Shown here: in pieces, positions 43,691 to 51,986 of the stretch | Layout of the letters: each line of letters opens with the position of its first letter | How positions within the stretch are numbered: the stretch's first letter is position 1 | DNA from: Streptomyces ruber | GTDB lineage: Bacteria; Actinomycetota; Actinomycetes; Streptomycetales; Streptomycetaceae | Reading direction: 5' to 3' | DNA length: 64,000 nt | Assembly (NCBI RefSeq): GCF_014648075.1 | Contig: NZ_BMQK01000013.1 | Span: 124,001-188,000, forward strand | Made by a program: the position numbers and the translations under genes | The notes under the pieces: generated by a model | What the model saw: only the letters and a program-made list of their open reading frames with translations | Told to the model about the DNA's origin: nothing | The model's database searches: none

Positions 43691-45262
43691 ATGGCTCGCG
43701 TCCCCGCTGCTGCTGCCGCCGCCCTGCGCCGCGTACGACAGTCGCCCGGTGCCCTGGTCCGCCGCTACCGAGCGGGTGGATCCCAGCCGACTGTCGCCCT
43801 CGTCCACCAACCCCACCCGTGGGCCCGCGCCACCGGGCTCGTCGTCGTGGTCCTGGTCGGCGCCTGGCTGGGGCTGCTGATCGTCGGCAACGTCCGCACC
43901 CCGGTCGGTCCCATGAACACCACGATGACCCTGCGGCCCTCCCTCACCGGCGGCACGAAGATCAACGTCTCCCCCCTCGGCGCCCTGGAGCTGAGCAGCC
44001 ACGCAGCGCCCGTCCGCCTGGACGTGAACGTCGACCAGCTCGACCCGGCCCGCTCCCAGGCCCTGGTCGACCACCCCGAGCGGATCAGCGGCCTCCAGGA
44101 CGAGATCGCGAGCGACGTCCGGCACGGCACGCTCGACCTCGCCCTGCGCTCCTGCGTCGCCGTCGTCTCCGGGGCCACCGCCCTGGGGCTCGTCGTCTAC
44201 CGGCGCCCGCGCCGCGCCCTGGCCGCCGGCGGACTGGCCCTGGCCCTGCTCGGCGCGTCCGGCGGCGCGGCGTACGCCACCTGGAACCCGAACTCGGTCC
44301 TGGAGCCCAGATTCTCCGGACTGCTCTCCTCTGCGCCGTCCCTGGTGGGCGACGCCCGCAGCATCGTCACCGAGTTCGACGTCTACCAGAAGGAACTGGC
44401 CCGCCTGGTGACGAACGTGACCAAGCTGTACGACGCCACCTCCACCCTCCCCGCGTACCAGCCCGACCCGACCACCATCCGGGTCCTGCACGTGTCGGAC
44501 ATCCACCTCAACCCGGCGAGCTGGAAGATCATCGCCTCCCTGGTCGAGCAGTACGGCATCGACGTCATCGTCGACTCCGGCGACACCATGGACCACGGCT
44601 CGGCCGCCGAGAACGCCTTCCTCGACCCGATCCGCGACCTCGGGGCGCCGTACGTCTGGGTGCGCGGCAACCACGACTCGACGACCACCCAGCGCTACCT
44701 GGAGCGCATGGAGAACGTGCACGTCCTGGACGACGGACGGGCCGTCTCGGTGGCCGGCCTGCGCTTCGCGGGCATCGGCGACCCGCAGTTCACGCCCGAC
44801 CGCTCGGCCGAGCAGAAGGGCGACCCGGCGGAGGAACTGGCGGGCGCGCGCCTGGCCTCGGCACTGCGCGACCAGGAGACGGCCGGCACACCCGTGGACA
44901 TCGCGATCGCCCACAACCCGACGGCGGCCCGCCAGACGGACGGCGAGGTGCCGCTCGTACTGGCCGGGCACATCCACCACCAGGAGATGGAGGTCCTGAA
45001 GTACGGCACACGGCTGCGCATCGAGGGCTCCACGGGCGGCGGCGGGCTGCGGGCGGTGGAGGGCGAGCAGCCCGACCCCATCGAGGCCTCGGTCCTCTAC
45101 CTCGACCGGGACACCCGTCGCCTCCAGGCCTGGGACGAGATCGAGCTGGGCGGTCTCGGCCTGTCGACGGCCGAGGTCAGCCGCCATCTGCCGAAGGAGA
45201 ACCAGCCCGGCGCGACCCGGTCGCCGTCCCCCTCGGGGAGCCCCTCCGAGGACGGCTCGTAA
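43691..45262 (+). CDS. Membrane-anchored metallophosphoesterase
   Basis: A 523-residue protein with three or so hydrophobic segments (about 47-65, 160-177 and 182-200) and a C-terminal calcineurin-like phosphoesterase domain. Metal-site motifs: VLHVSDIHLNP, DVIVDSGDTMDHG, VWVRGNHDST, IAIAHNP and LAGHIHH. The domain probably faces outside. C-terminal tail is Ser/Pro-rich. Substrate unknown. ATG 43691 is opposite to the metallopeptidase gene, with a shared 173-base gap. Confidence 0.88.
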   Translation: MARVPAAAAAALRRVRQSPGALVRRYRAGGSQPTVALVHQPHPWARATGLVVVVLVGAWLGLLIVGNVRTPVGPMNTTMTLRPSLTGGTKINVSPLGALELSSHAAPVRLDVNVDQLDPARSQALVDHPERISGLQDEIASDVRHGTLDLALRSCVAVVSGATALGLVVYRRPRRALAAGGLALALLGASGGAAYATWNPNSVLEPRFSGLLSSAPSLVGDARSIVTEFDVYQKELARLVTNVTKLYDATSTLPAYQPDPTTIRVLHVSDIHLNPASWKIIASLVEQYGIDVIVDSGDTMDHGSAAENAFLDPIRDLGAPYVWVRGNHDSTTTQRYLERMENVHVLDDGRAVSVAGLRFAGIGDPQFTPDRSAEQKGDPAEELAGARLASALRDQETAGTPVDIAIAHNPTAARQTDGEVPLVLAGHIHHQEMEVLKYGTRLRIEGSTGGGGLRAVEGEQPDPIEASVLYLDRDTRRLQAWDEIELGGLGLSTAEVSRHLPKENQPGATRSPSPSGSPSEDGS

Positions 45263-45342
45263 ACCGTTTTGGCGATACCTCCCGCCATCCCATATGCTTC
45301 TCACGTCCCCGACGCGCTGAGAAGCGCCCAGGCGGGCCGATA

Positions 45343-45415
45343 GCCCTCATCGTCTAGCGGCCTAGGACGCCGCCCTTTCAAGGCGGTAGCACGGGTTCGA
45401 ATCCCGTTGGGGGCA
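45343..45415 (+). tRNA. tRNA-Glu(TTC)
   Basis: 73 nt, acceptor GCCCTCA/TGGGGGC (one T-G pair), anticodon TTC, discriminator A. First of a Glu-Asp-Phe cluster. Confidence 0.95.
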
Positions 45416-45464
45416 CGCAAGACCGTGTGCGACACTGAGTTCGCTGGTTCGCACACAACAGCTT

Positions 45465-45539
45465 GGTCCTGTGGAGCAGTTTGGAGTGCTCGCCACCCTG
45501 TCAAGGTGGAGGCCGCGGGTTCAAATCCCGTCAGGACCG
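45465..45539 (+). tRNA. tRNA-Asp(GTC), copy 2
   Basis: 75 nt, identical to the tRNA at 38224-38298 but on the plus strand. Confidence 0.95.
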
Positions 45540-45551
45540 CTGATGAGTCAC

Positions 45552-45565
45552 GTTCCACGTGAAAC
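45552..45565. promoter_or_regulatory. parS-like site, one mismatch
   Basis: GTTCCACGTGAAAC differs from the parS consensus at position 4 only. It sits between tRNA-Asp and tRNA-Phe. Confidence 0.75.
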
Positions 45566-45570
45566 ATCGT

Positions 45571-45647
45571 GGCTGGGTAGCTCAGTTGGTACGAGCGTCC
45601 GCCTGAAAAGCGGAAGGTCGCCGGTTCGACCCCGGCCCCAGCCACCA
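45571..45647 (+). tRNA. tRNA-Phe(GAA)
   Basis: Acceptor GGCTGGG/CCCAGCC, anticodon loop CTGAAAA with GAA, discriminator A; CCA is encoded (45645-45647), unlike the other tRNAs here. Confidence 0.95.
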
Positions 45648-45655
45648 GCGTCGAG

Positions 45656-45679
45656 GGCCCCGTCCAAGCGGACGGGGCC
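45656..45679 (+). terminator. Terminator of the tRNA cluster
   Basis: 10-bp perfect stem (GGCCCCGTCC with its complement), AAGC loop, followed by TTCGG. Confidence 0.85.
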
Positions 45680-45753
45680 TTCGGCTCATGCAGTCGGCAC
45701 TTGCTCGGTATGTGCTCGACAGCCATACGCTGACCTGCGGTGATGAAGGCGAT

Positions 45754-45783
45754 TTGCCTTTTGGGGTGCGGGGTGCGTATGGT
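45754..45783 (+). promoter_or_regulatory. Possible promoter of the DEAD-box helicase
   Basis: TTGCCT (45754-45759), 18-base spacer, TATGGT (45778-45783). It would give a leader of about 150 bases, usual for cold-regulated DEAD-box helicases (inference). Confidence 0.45.
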
Positions 45784-45938
45784 GGTAGATCGTTTGATCC
45801 CATTTGCCCGGCGCCAACAAGACGCGCCGCGTGTGGCGCGTACTCTCCCTTGCCGTGGCCGGACCGCATTGAGGCGGCCGATTGTGACTTCACGGAGTTT
45901 GGGCGCGTGCCGAGAACTCCGGAAGGTTCGCATTTCGC

Positions 45939-48116
45939 ATGTCCATCACCAGTACTGATCACTCCGTCCTGCCCGAGGGCGCAGAGGACACCAACGACGA
46001 CACCGTCACGGCTCCCGAGATCACGTTCGCCGACCTGGGGCTGCCCGACGGCGTCGTCCGCAAGCTCGCCCAGAACGGTGTGACCACCCCCTTCCCGATC
46101 CAGGCCGCGACCATCCCGGACGCGCTGGCGGGCAAGGACATCCTGGGCCGCGGCCGCACCGGCTCCGGCAAGACCCTCTCCTTCGGTCTGCCGACCCTGG
46201 CCACGCTGGCCGGCGGCCACACCGAGAAGAAGAAGCCGCGCGCGGTCATCCTCACCCCGACCCGTGAGCTCGCCATGCAGGTCGCGGACGCCCTCCAGCC
46301 GTACGGCGACGTCGTCGGGCTGAAGATGAAGGTCGTCTGCGGCGGCACGTCCATGGGCAACCAGATCTACGCCCTGGAGCGCGGCGTGGACATCCTGGTC
46401 GCCACCCCGGGCCGGCTGCGCGACATCATCAACCGCGGCGCCTGCTCGCTGGAGAACGTCCAGGTCGCCGTCCTCGACGAGGCCGACCAGATGTCCGACC
46501 TGGGCTTCCTGCCCGAGGTCACCGAGCTGCTCGACCAGGTTCCGGCCGGCGGTCAGCGCATGCTCTTCTCCGCGACCATGGAGAACGAGATCGCGACGCT
46601 CGTCGAGCGCTACCTGAAGGACCCGGTCAGCCACGAGGTCGACGCCGCCCAGGGCGCCGTGACGACCATGTCGCACCACATCCTGATCGTGAAGCCCAAG
46701 GACAAGGCGCCGGTCACCGCCGCCATCGCCTCCCGCAAGGGCCGCACCATCATCTTCGTCCGCACCCAGCTGGGCGCCGACCGCGTCGCCGAGCAGCTGC
46801 GCGACGCCGGGGTGAAGGCCGACGCCCTGCACGGCGGCATGACCCAGGGCGCCCGTACGCGCACCCTGGCCGACTTCAAGGACGGGTACGTCAACGTGCT
46901 CGTCGCCACCGACGTCGCGGCGCGCGGCATCCACGTGGACGGCATCGACCTCGTCCTGAACGTGGACCCGGCCGGCGACCACAAGGACTACCTGCACCGG
47001 GCCGGCCGCACGGCGCGCGCCGGGCGCACGGGCACCGTGGTCTCGCTGTCCCTGCCGCACCAGCGGCGCCAGATCTTCCGGCTGATGGAGGACGCGGGCG
47101 TCGACGCCTCGCGCCACATCATCCAGGGCGGTGCCGCGTTCGACCCCGAGGTCGCCGAGATCACCGGCGCCCGGTCGATGACCGAGGTCCAGGCCGAGTC
47201 GGCGGGCAACGCGGCCCAGCAGGCCGAGCGCGAGGTCGCCCACCTCACCAAGCAGCTGGAGCGGGCCACGCGCCGCGCGGCCGAGCTGCGCGAGGACGCC
47301 GACCGGCTGGTCGCGCGGGCCGCGCGGGAGCGGGGCGAGGACCCGGCCGAGGCGCTGGCGCAGGCGCGCGGCGAGACCGCCGACAACGCTGCGGGCACCG
47401 GCGAGACCGCGCAGGACGCCGTGGTGTCCCTGCCGGAGCAGGCCGCCCCCCAGGTGGCGGAGCGGAGCGAGCGCACGGAGGAGGCGCCGTCCTCGTCCTC
47501 GTACGAGCGTCCCTCGTACGAGCGCCGGGAGCGGCGTGACGACCGCGGTGACCGTGGTGACCGCGGCGGCTTCCAGCGGGACCGCGAGCGCGGCTTCAAC
47601 CGCGACCGCGACCGTGACCGCGGCTTCCGCCGCGACGACCGGGGAGACCGCGGTGACCGGGGCGACCGTGGTGGCTTCAACCGGGACCGCGACCGTGACC
47701 GTGGCTTCGACCGCGGCGGCCGTTCCTTCGAGCGGCGTGACGACCGCGGCGACCGCGGTGGCTTCAACCGCGACCGTGACCGTGGTTTCCGGCGGGACGA
47801 CCGCCGCGACGACCGCCGCGACGACCGTGGCGGCCGTTCGTTCGACCGTCGTGACGGTGGCGAGCGCGGTGGCTTCCGCCGGGACAACGACCGCGGGTTC
47901 GACCGCGGTGGCCGCTCCTTCGACCGCCGCGACGACCGCGGTGGCCACCGGGGCAGCGACCGCCCGTACAACCGCGACCGTCAGGGCGACCGGCCGTCGA
48001 GCGGCGGCTACCGCTCCGGCAGCCACGACCGCCCGTACGGCCGCCGTGACGACCACCGGGGCTCCGGCTCCTTCGGCCGCCGCGACGACAAGCCCCGCTG
48101 GAAGCGCAACGGCTGA
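45939..48116 (+). CDS. DEAD-box RNA helicase with RD/RG-rich tail
   Basis: A 725-residue helicase of the DeaD/RhlE group, remodelling RNA in cold response or ribosome assembly. Motifs: Q motif and ITFADLGLPDGV, I GRTGSGKT, Ia PTRELA, II VLDEADQ, III SAT, V ATDVAARGIHVDG and VI HRAGRTARAG. From about residue 480 the sequence becomes Ala/Glu-rich coiled-coil-like, and from 515 to the end it is a repetitive RD/RG/F tail (RGDRGGFNRDRDRDRGF-like), expected to be disordered and RNA-binding. The ATG at 45939 has a weak ribosome site 13 bases upstream. Confidence 0.93.
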   Translation: MSITSTDHSVLPEGAEDTNDDTVTAPEITFADLGLPDGVVRKLAQNGVTTPFPIQAATIPDALAGKDILGRGRTGSGKTLSFGLPTLATLAGGHTEKKKPRAVILTPTRELAMQVADALQPYGDVVGLKMKVVCGGTSMGNQIYALERGVDILVATPGRLRDIINRGACSLENVQVAVLDEADQMSDLGFLPEVTELLDQVPAGGQRMLFSATMENEIATLVERYLKDPVSHEVDAAQGAVTTMSHHILIVKPKDKAPVTAAIASRKGRTIIFVRTQLGADRVAEQLRDAGVKADALHGGMTQGARTRTLADFKDGYVNVLVATDVAARGIHVDGIDLVLNVDPAGDHKDYLHRAGRTARAGRTGTVVSLSLPHQRRQIFRLMEDAGVDASRHIIQGGAAFDPEVAEITGARSMTEVQAESAGNAAQQAEREVAHLTKQLERATRRAAELREDADRLVARAARERGEDPAEALAQARGETADNAAGTGETAQDAVVSLPEQAAPQVAERSERTEEAPSSSSYERPSYERRERRDDRGDRGDRGGFQRDRERGFNRDRDRDRGFRRDDRGDRGDRGDRGGFNRDRDRDRGFDRGGRSFERRDDRGDRGGFNRDRDRGFRRDDRRDDRRDDRGGRSFDRRDGGERGGFRRDNDRGFDRGGRSFDRRDDRGGHRGSDRPYNRDRQGDRPSSGGYRSGSHDRPYGRRDDHRGSGSFGRRDDKPRWKRNG

Positions 48117-48140
48117 CGGCTGACAAGCTCCGTGTGTGAG

Positions 48141-48173
48141 GCCGGGACACCGATACCCGATCGGAGTCCCGGC
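48141..48173 (+). terminator. Terminator of the helicase gene
   Basis: GCCGGGAC with its complement (48141-48148 and 48166-48173), with an inner CCGAT/ATCGG stem. Confidence 0.75.
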
Positions 48174-48208
48174 ATCCGCCAGCTATGCTCGTGGTGGCAA
48201 CATCACGA

Positions 48209-48281
48209 GGGCCCTTAGCTCAATTGGCAGAGCAGTGGACTTTTAATCCATTGGTTGTGGGTTCGAGTCCCACAGGGCCTA
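48209..48281 (+). tRNA. tRNA-Lys(TTT)
   Basis: 73 nt, acceptor GGGCCCT/AGGGCCT (G-U at the end), anticodon loop CTTTTAA with TTT, discriminator A. Marks the left edge of the accessory region and is a likely integration site. Confidence 0.94.
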
Positions 48282-48320
48282 CGGACGCGGGGGAGGGGTT
48301 ACCCCCTCTGACCTGCTACG

Positions 48321-48365
48321 CAGCGTCCGGGTCGGCTTCGGCTGGCTCGGACGCTGTGGCGTTTT
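48321..48365 (+). terminator. Possible terminator of tRNA-Lys
   Basis: CAGCGTCCG with its complement (48348-48356) enclosing a small TTCG-capped hairpin, followed by GTTTT. Supports that the tRNA transcript ends inside the island. Confidence 0.5.
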
Positions 48366-48557
48366 AAGGTTCTGCGTGAGCGGTGCGTGAGCGGATGTCT
48401 CAGCACCGTGACCTCCCGCGCGAACGCTTCCGTGACGGAACTCCGTCGTGTTCGAGACAGCCCTTACCGCGGGTAACAGCTTGCTGTAGGTGTCCAGACT
48501 GGCAAACTAGGCTGCTCAGGGCGGGTGGGCGCCTGGGGTGGGGACGAGGAGCCATGT

Positions 48558-51500
48558 GTGTCGAACATGATCAGAGACCGCTTCCTGTTGTTGGGTACGG
48601 CTCCTCGCATCGGCGGACTGTCCGAGGTTCGCAAGGCCGTAGACACCAGTCAGGCGGACGGCAGCTTCGCGGCCATCAAACTGCTACGCAAGCGAGAAGA
48701 TGACGAGATTATCCGAATCTTCCTGGAGCGCGAGACCGGGGCCCTCAAGGCACTGAGCCATCCCCACATCGTGCAGATGCTTGATTCTGGCTGGGACGAT
48801 GGCCTCGGGCGCTACTTCATCGCGCTGGAGTGGGTCGACCGTAGCCTTAAGGACGATCTTCAGTCCGGACGGCCTCCGTCATGGGCGACGTACTTCGAGC
48901 GCATAGGCAAGCCGCTGGCCGGCGCTCTGGCGTACGCGCACACACTTCAGATCGAGCACCGCGACATCAAGCCTGGCAACGTACTGATCGCCGAGGACGG
49001 CACGCCGAAACTAGCCGACTTCGGCATCGCCAAGATCCGCTCGAAGGTTGCCGTCACCGACGAGACCGTGGCCGAGTACCGGTCCAACCTCTACGCGCCG
49101 CCGGAGCGCGAGGGAGTTATCCCCTACGTACGGGATGTCTTCAGCTACGGCGTGTTGGCCATCCAAGTCCTCTCTGGCGGCCGGGCTAAGGACTACCCGG
49201 ACCTCGTGCCAACCCTGGAGAGTCTGGAGATCGCACCGGAGTTTCGCACGATCCTGCGTGACTGTGTCGACTTCGATCCGAAGAGGCGTCCAGCTAACGC
49301 AGCCGTCCTTGAGCAGCGACTGTTGGAGGCCGACCAGGTCTGTGGAGACCGGCATGCTCGCCGCAGCAACGCCCTATGGCTGAAGCTGACCCGCAGTGCC
49401 GCGGAAAGCCTGCTGGGCATCGCCCGGGGCGCCGACGTGAACTGGGCCCAGGCCAAAGCTGCGGTCCTGGCCGACCTCAGCGGTCAGGTGCATGCAGACT
49501 TCGGGTACAACAAACAGACCGAGGAGATCGACGACCACACACTCCGCCTCGTGGGCCGGTCTTTTTTCTTCCGTCTCAAGTCCGATGATGAGGTCGAAGA
49601 TCGCGCCGTCATCGTGCAGGCCCTCGCCAAGAACGACGATTGGTTGGCCCGGTGGCGCGAGCACGCTCTGGCCGTCGGCCCCACACTCACCTGGACGTTC
49701 GAGGACCCTGGTGAAGACGCCGCCTACCACGGGATGCAGTCGCTGGTGGCACGGCTTGACGAGCACATCGCGCACCAGAAGGAAGCGAAGAAGTCGCGCG
49801 AAGTGCAGAACCTAGGTGACTTGTTCGAAGGGTGGCGCCGACTCCTGGACGCCCGGGAAGAGGTCGCTGCTGGCGGGCGTCAGCCGCTCGAGTACGACCG
49901 TGTCACAGGTAGTGGGCGCACCTTGGTCTTCCACCTCACCAAGCCCACTGATGCCTCGCTGATCGGCGAGGAATGGTCGGTCGCGGATTACGCTCAGGGG
50001 CGTCCGGTAGAGCGCGGAGAGGTCACCACCCAAAGCGACGAGACCGTGGCCCTCCGGTTTGCGCGGCCCGATGCCAAGGTCCCCGCCCGCGGGGTTCTGC
50101 AGCCTTACCTCGGTCCCAGTCAGACAGCCCTGAACCGACAAAGGGACGCGCTGACGAACGTCGCGGCGGGCCAAAGCACGAACCGGCTGCTGCGGAACGT
50201 TATCGACAACCCCGAAGAGATTGCTGTCCGTCCGCCCGCAGACATCACCCAATGGTTCCGTGGCGATTTGGACACGAGTAAACGTGAGGTCGTGCGCCAC
50301 GCGCTGGGCTCCCAGGACCTGCTGCTAGTCGAAGGCCCGCCGGGCACCGGCAAGACCACCGTTATTGCCGAAATCGTCGAGCAGACGCTGCGCCGCTCGC
50401 CCACGGCGCGCATCCTCATTGTCAGCCAAACCCACATTGCCATCGACAATGCCTTGCGTCGCATCGAGGACGCGGGCGTTTCCGGTCTGGTGCGCCTCGG
50501 GCGTCCCGATGACCCGCGCGTGGCGGACAGCGTCCAGCACTTGCTGCTGGACAAACAGGTCAAGCGCTGGTCGAAGGCCGTTCGAGTTCGTGCGGAGGCG
50601 TACCTGGACGGCATGGCCAAGCGCAACGGTCTGGAAGCCCGGCATGTCAAGGCCGCGTTGCTGTTGCAGGAACTGTCCTCGGTAGCAGCCAGCCTGGCGC
50701 ATATCGAGCAGTACCTGGAGATGCTGAAGAACCAGCCCGCCTCCGACCGCACTACCTCTGCCCGCGAACTGGGTGAGCAAATCGTTGATGCCCGGCAAAA
50801 GCGAGACAAACTGCTGGAGCAGCGGCGTGAGCTGTCTGCCCAAGCCCAGCATGTCCTCGACGGCGACCTTACTCTGAGGGAAGACCTTACCGCCGCCGAG
50901 GCTCAGGACGGGGTGGAGGCCCTTCTAGGTAGCCAAGACATCGGCCGCAAGATGATGCACCTGGTGCATCTGCAAGGCGAGTGGCTACAGCGCATTGAAA
51001 CCGACCAAAATTTGGTCACAGCTTTCCTGAAAACCTGCCAGGTCGTGGGCGGTACCGCACTGGGCTTTCTAGGCCACCCTGCCGCACGAGATCTTGAGTT
51101 CGACCTGTGTATCTTCGATGAAGCGTCCAAGGCCACGGCTACTGAGGCACTCGTCCCTTTGGCCCGCGCCCGCCAATGGGTCTTGGTTGGTGACACTCGC
51201 CAGCTACCGCCCATCGACGAGGACATCCTCCGTGACCAGCGGTTGATGGCCGACTACCAGCTCGTCCCCGAGCTGGTGCAGACCACCCTGTTTCAGTACT
51301 TGGCCGACCACACCAAGTTCCCTGTGCGGCACATGCTGCGTGAGCAGTACCGCATGACTCCAGCCATTGGGAATTTGATTTCCACCTGTTTCTACAAGGA
51401 GGAGCTCCGCTCGCCCAACCCCCAGGTGCTGCCCGGCTACAACCAGGTCAACAAGCCGGTCCTATGGCTGGATACCACCCGTCTCGGACGCCAGCGGCGC

Positions 51501-51986
51501 GAATCGGAACGCAGTGCTGCCGAGACCAGCATCTCCAATCGTGCCGAGGCGCAGCTGGCCGTGAGGCGTCTTGAGGTGATTGACAAGGCCATTGGTCACC
51601 GGATCATCAAGCCCTCCAAGGATGGCAAGCTCGAGGTACTGGTCATCGCTCCCTACGGTCGACAGGTCGAAGAGCTACGTCGACGCTTGGCCTCCGTTCG
51701 TCTGGCCCACCTGTCTCCCGAGGTCTTGTCCGTGGACGCGGTCCAGGGGCGCGAATGCGATTTGGCGATCTTTTCGGTCACGCGCAGCAACGACCATGGT
51801 GAGTTTGGCTTCCTGGGCCAGCCGTACTGGCGGCGCATTAACGTTGCGCTGTCGCGTGCCCGATTCGGCCTCATTATCATCGGAGACGCCGAATTCTGCG
51901 GGAGCAAGGCTGGCGCCCTTCGAGACGTCCTCGACTACATGCGCAAACACCCCGAGGAGTGCGAGATCCGCGATGCCAACCTTTAG
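48558..51986 (+). CDS. mkoA: Kinase-helicase fusion, Mokosh type I MkoA-like
   Basis: A 1142-residue fusion. Residues about 10-260: Ser/Thr kinase with AIKLLRKRE, HRDIKPGN (His near 134) and ADFGIAK, all catalytic residues kept. Residues about 560-1130: SF1 UPF1-type helicase with P-loop GPPGTGKTT (about 593), IFDEAS, GDTRQLPP, LREQYRMTP, VDAVQGRECD and NVALSRAR. This order and the PLD partner match type I Mokosh, reported as an antiphage system. GTG 48558 follows GAGGAG with 6-7 bases spacing; longer readings enter the spacer. The 3' end overlaps mkoB by 14 bases. Family name recalled, not searched. Confidence 0.78.
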   Translation: MSNMIRDRFLLLGTAPRIGGLSEVRKAVDTSQADGSFAAIKLLRKREDDEIIRIFLERETGALKALSHPHIVQMLDSGWDDGLGRYFIALEWVDRSLKDDLQSGRPPSWATYFERIGKPLAGALAYAHTLQIEHRDIKPGNVLIAEDGTPKLADFGIAKIRSKVAVTDETVAEYRSNLYAPPEREGVIPYVRDVFSYGVLAIQVLSGGRAKDYPDLVPTLESLEIAPEFRTILRDCVDFDPKRRPANAAVLEQRLLEADQVCGDRHARRSNALWLKLTRSAAESLLGIARGADVNWAQAKAAVLADLSGQVHADFGYNKQTEEIDDHTLRLVGRSFFFRLKSDDEVEDRAVIVQALAKNDDWLARWREHALAVGPTLTWTFEDPGEDAAYHGMQSLVARLDEHIAHQKEAKKSREVQNLGDLFEGWRRLLDAREEVAAGGRQPLEYDRVTGSGRTLVFHLTKPTDASLIGEEWSVADYAQGRPVERGEVTTQSDETVALRFARPDAKVPARGVLQPYLGPSQTALNRQRDALTNVAAGQSTNRLLRNVIDNPEEIAVRPPADITQWFRGDLDTSKREVVRHALGSQDLLLVEGPPGTGKTTVIAEIVEQTLRRSPTARILIVSQTHIAIDNALRRIEDAGVSGLVRLGRPDDPRVADSVQHLLLDKQVKRWSKAVRVRAEAYLDGMAKRNGLEARHVKAALLLQELSSVAASLAHIEQYLEMLKNQPASDRTTSARELGEQIVDARQKRDKLLEQRRELSAQAQHVLDGDLTLREDLTAAEAQDGVEALLGSQDIGRKMMHLVHLQGEWLQRIETDQNLVTAFLKTCQVVGGTALGFLGHPAARDLEFDLCIFDEASKATATEALVPLARARQWVLVGDTRQLPPIDEDILRDQRLMADYQLVPELVQTTLFQYLADHTKFPVRHMLREQYRMTPAIGNLISTCFYKEELRSPNPQVLPGYNQVNKPVLWLDTTRLGRQRRESERSAAETSISNRAEAQLAVRRLEVIDKAIGHRIIKPSKDGKLEVLVIAPYGRQVEELRRRLASVRLAHLSPEVLSVDAVQGRECDLAIFSVTRSNDHGEFGFLGQPYWRRINVALSRARFGLIIIGDAEFCGSKAGALRDVLDYMRKHPEECEIRDANL

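Noticed and set aside
47500..48010. Regular repeats resembling a CRISPR array
   Set aside because: They are irregular codon-level repeats encoding the RD/RG tail, without constant repeat or unique spacers.
45582..48056. An 824-codon Val/Ala-rich frame opposite the DEAD-box helicase
   Set aside because: Repetitive composition is the complement of the RD-rich tail and runs through tRNA-Phe.
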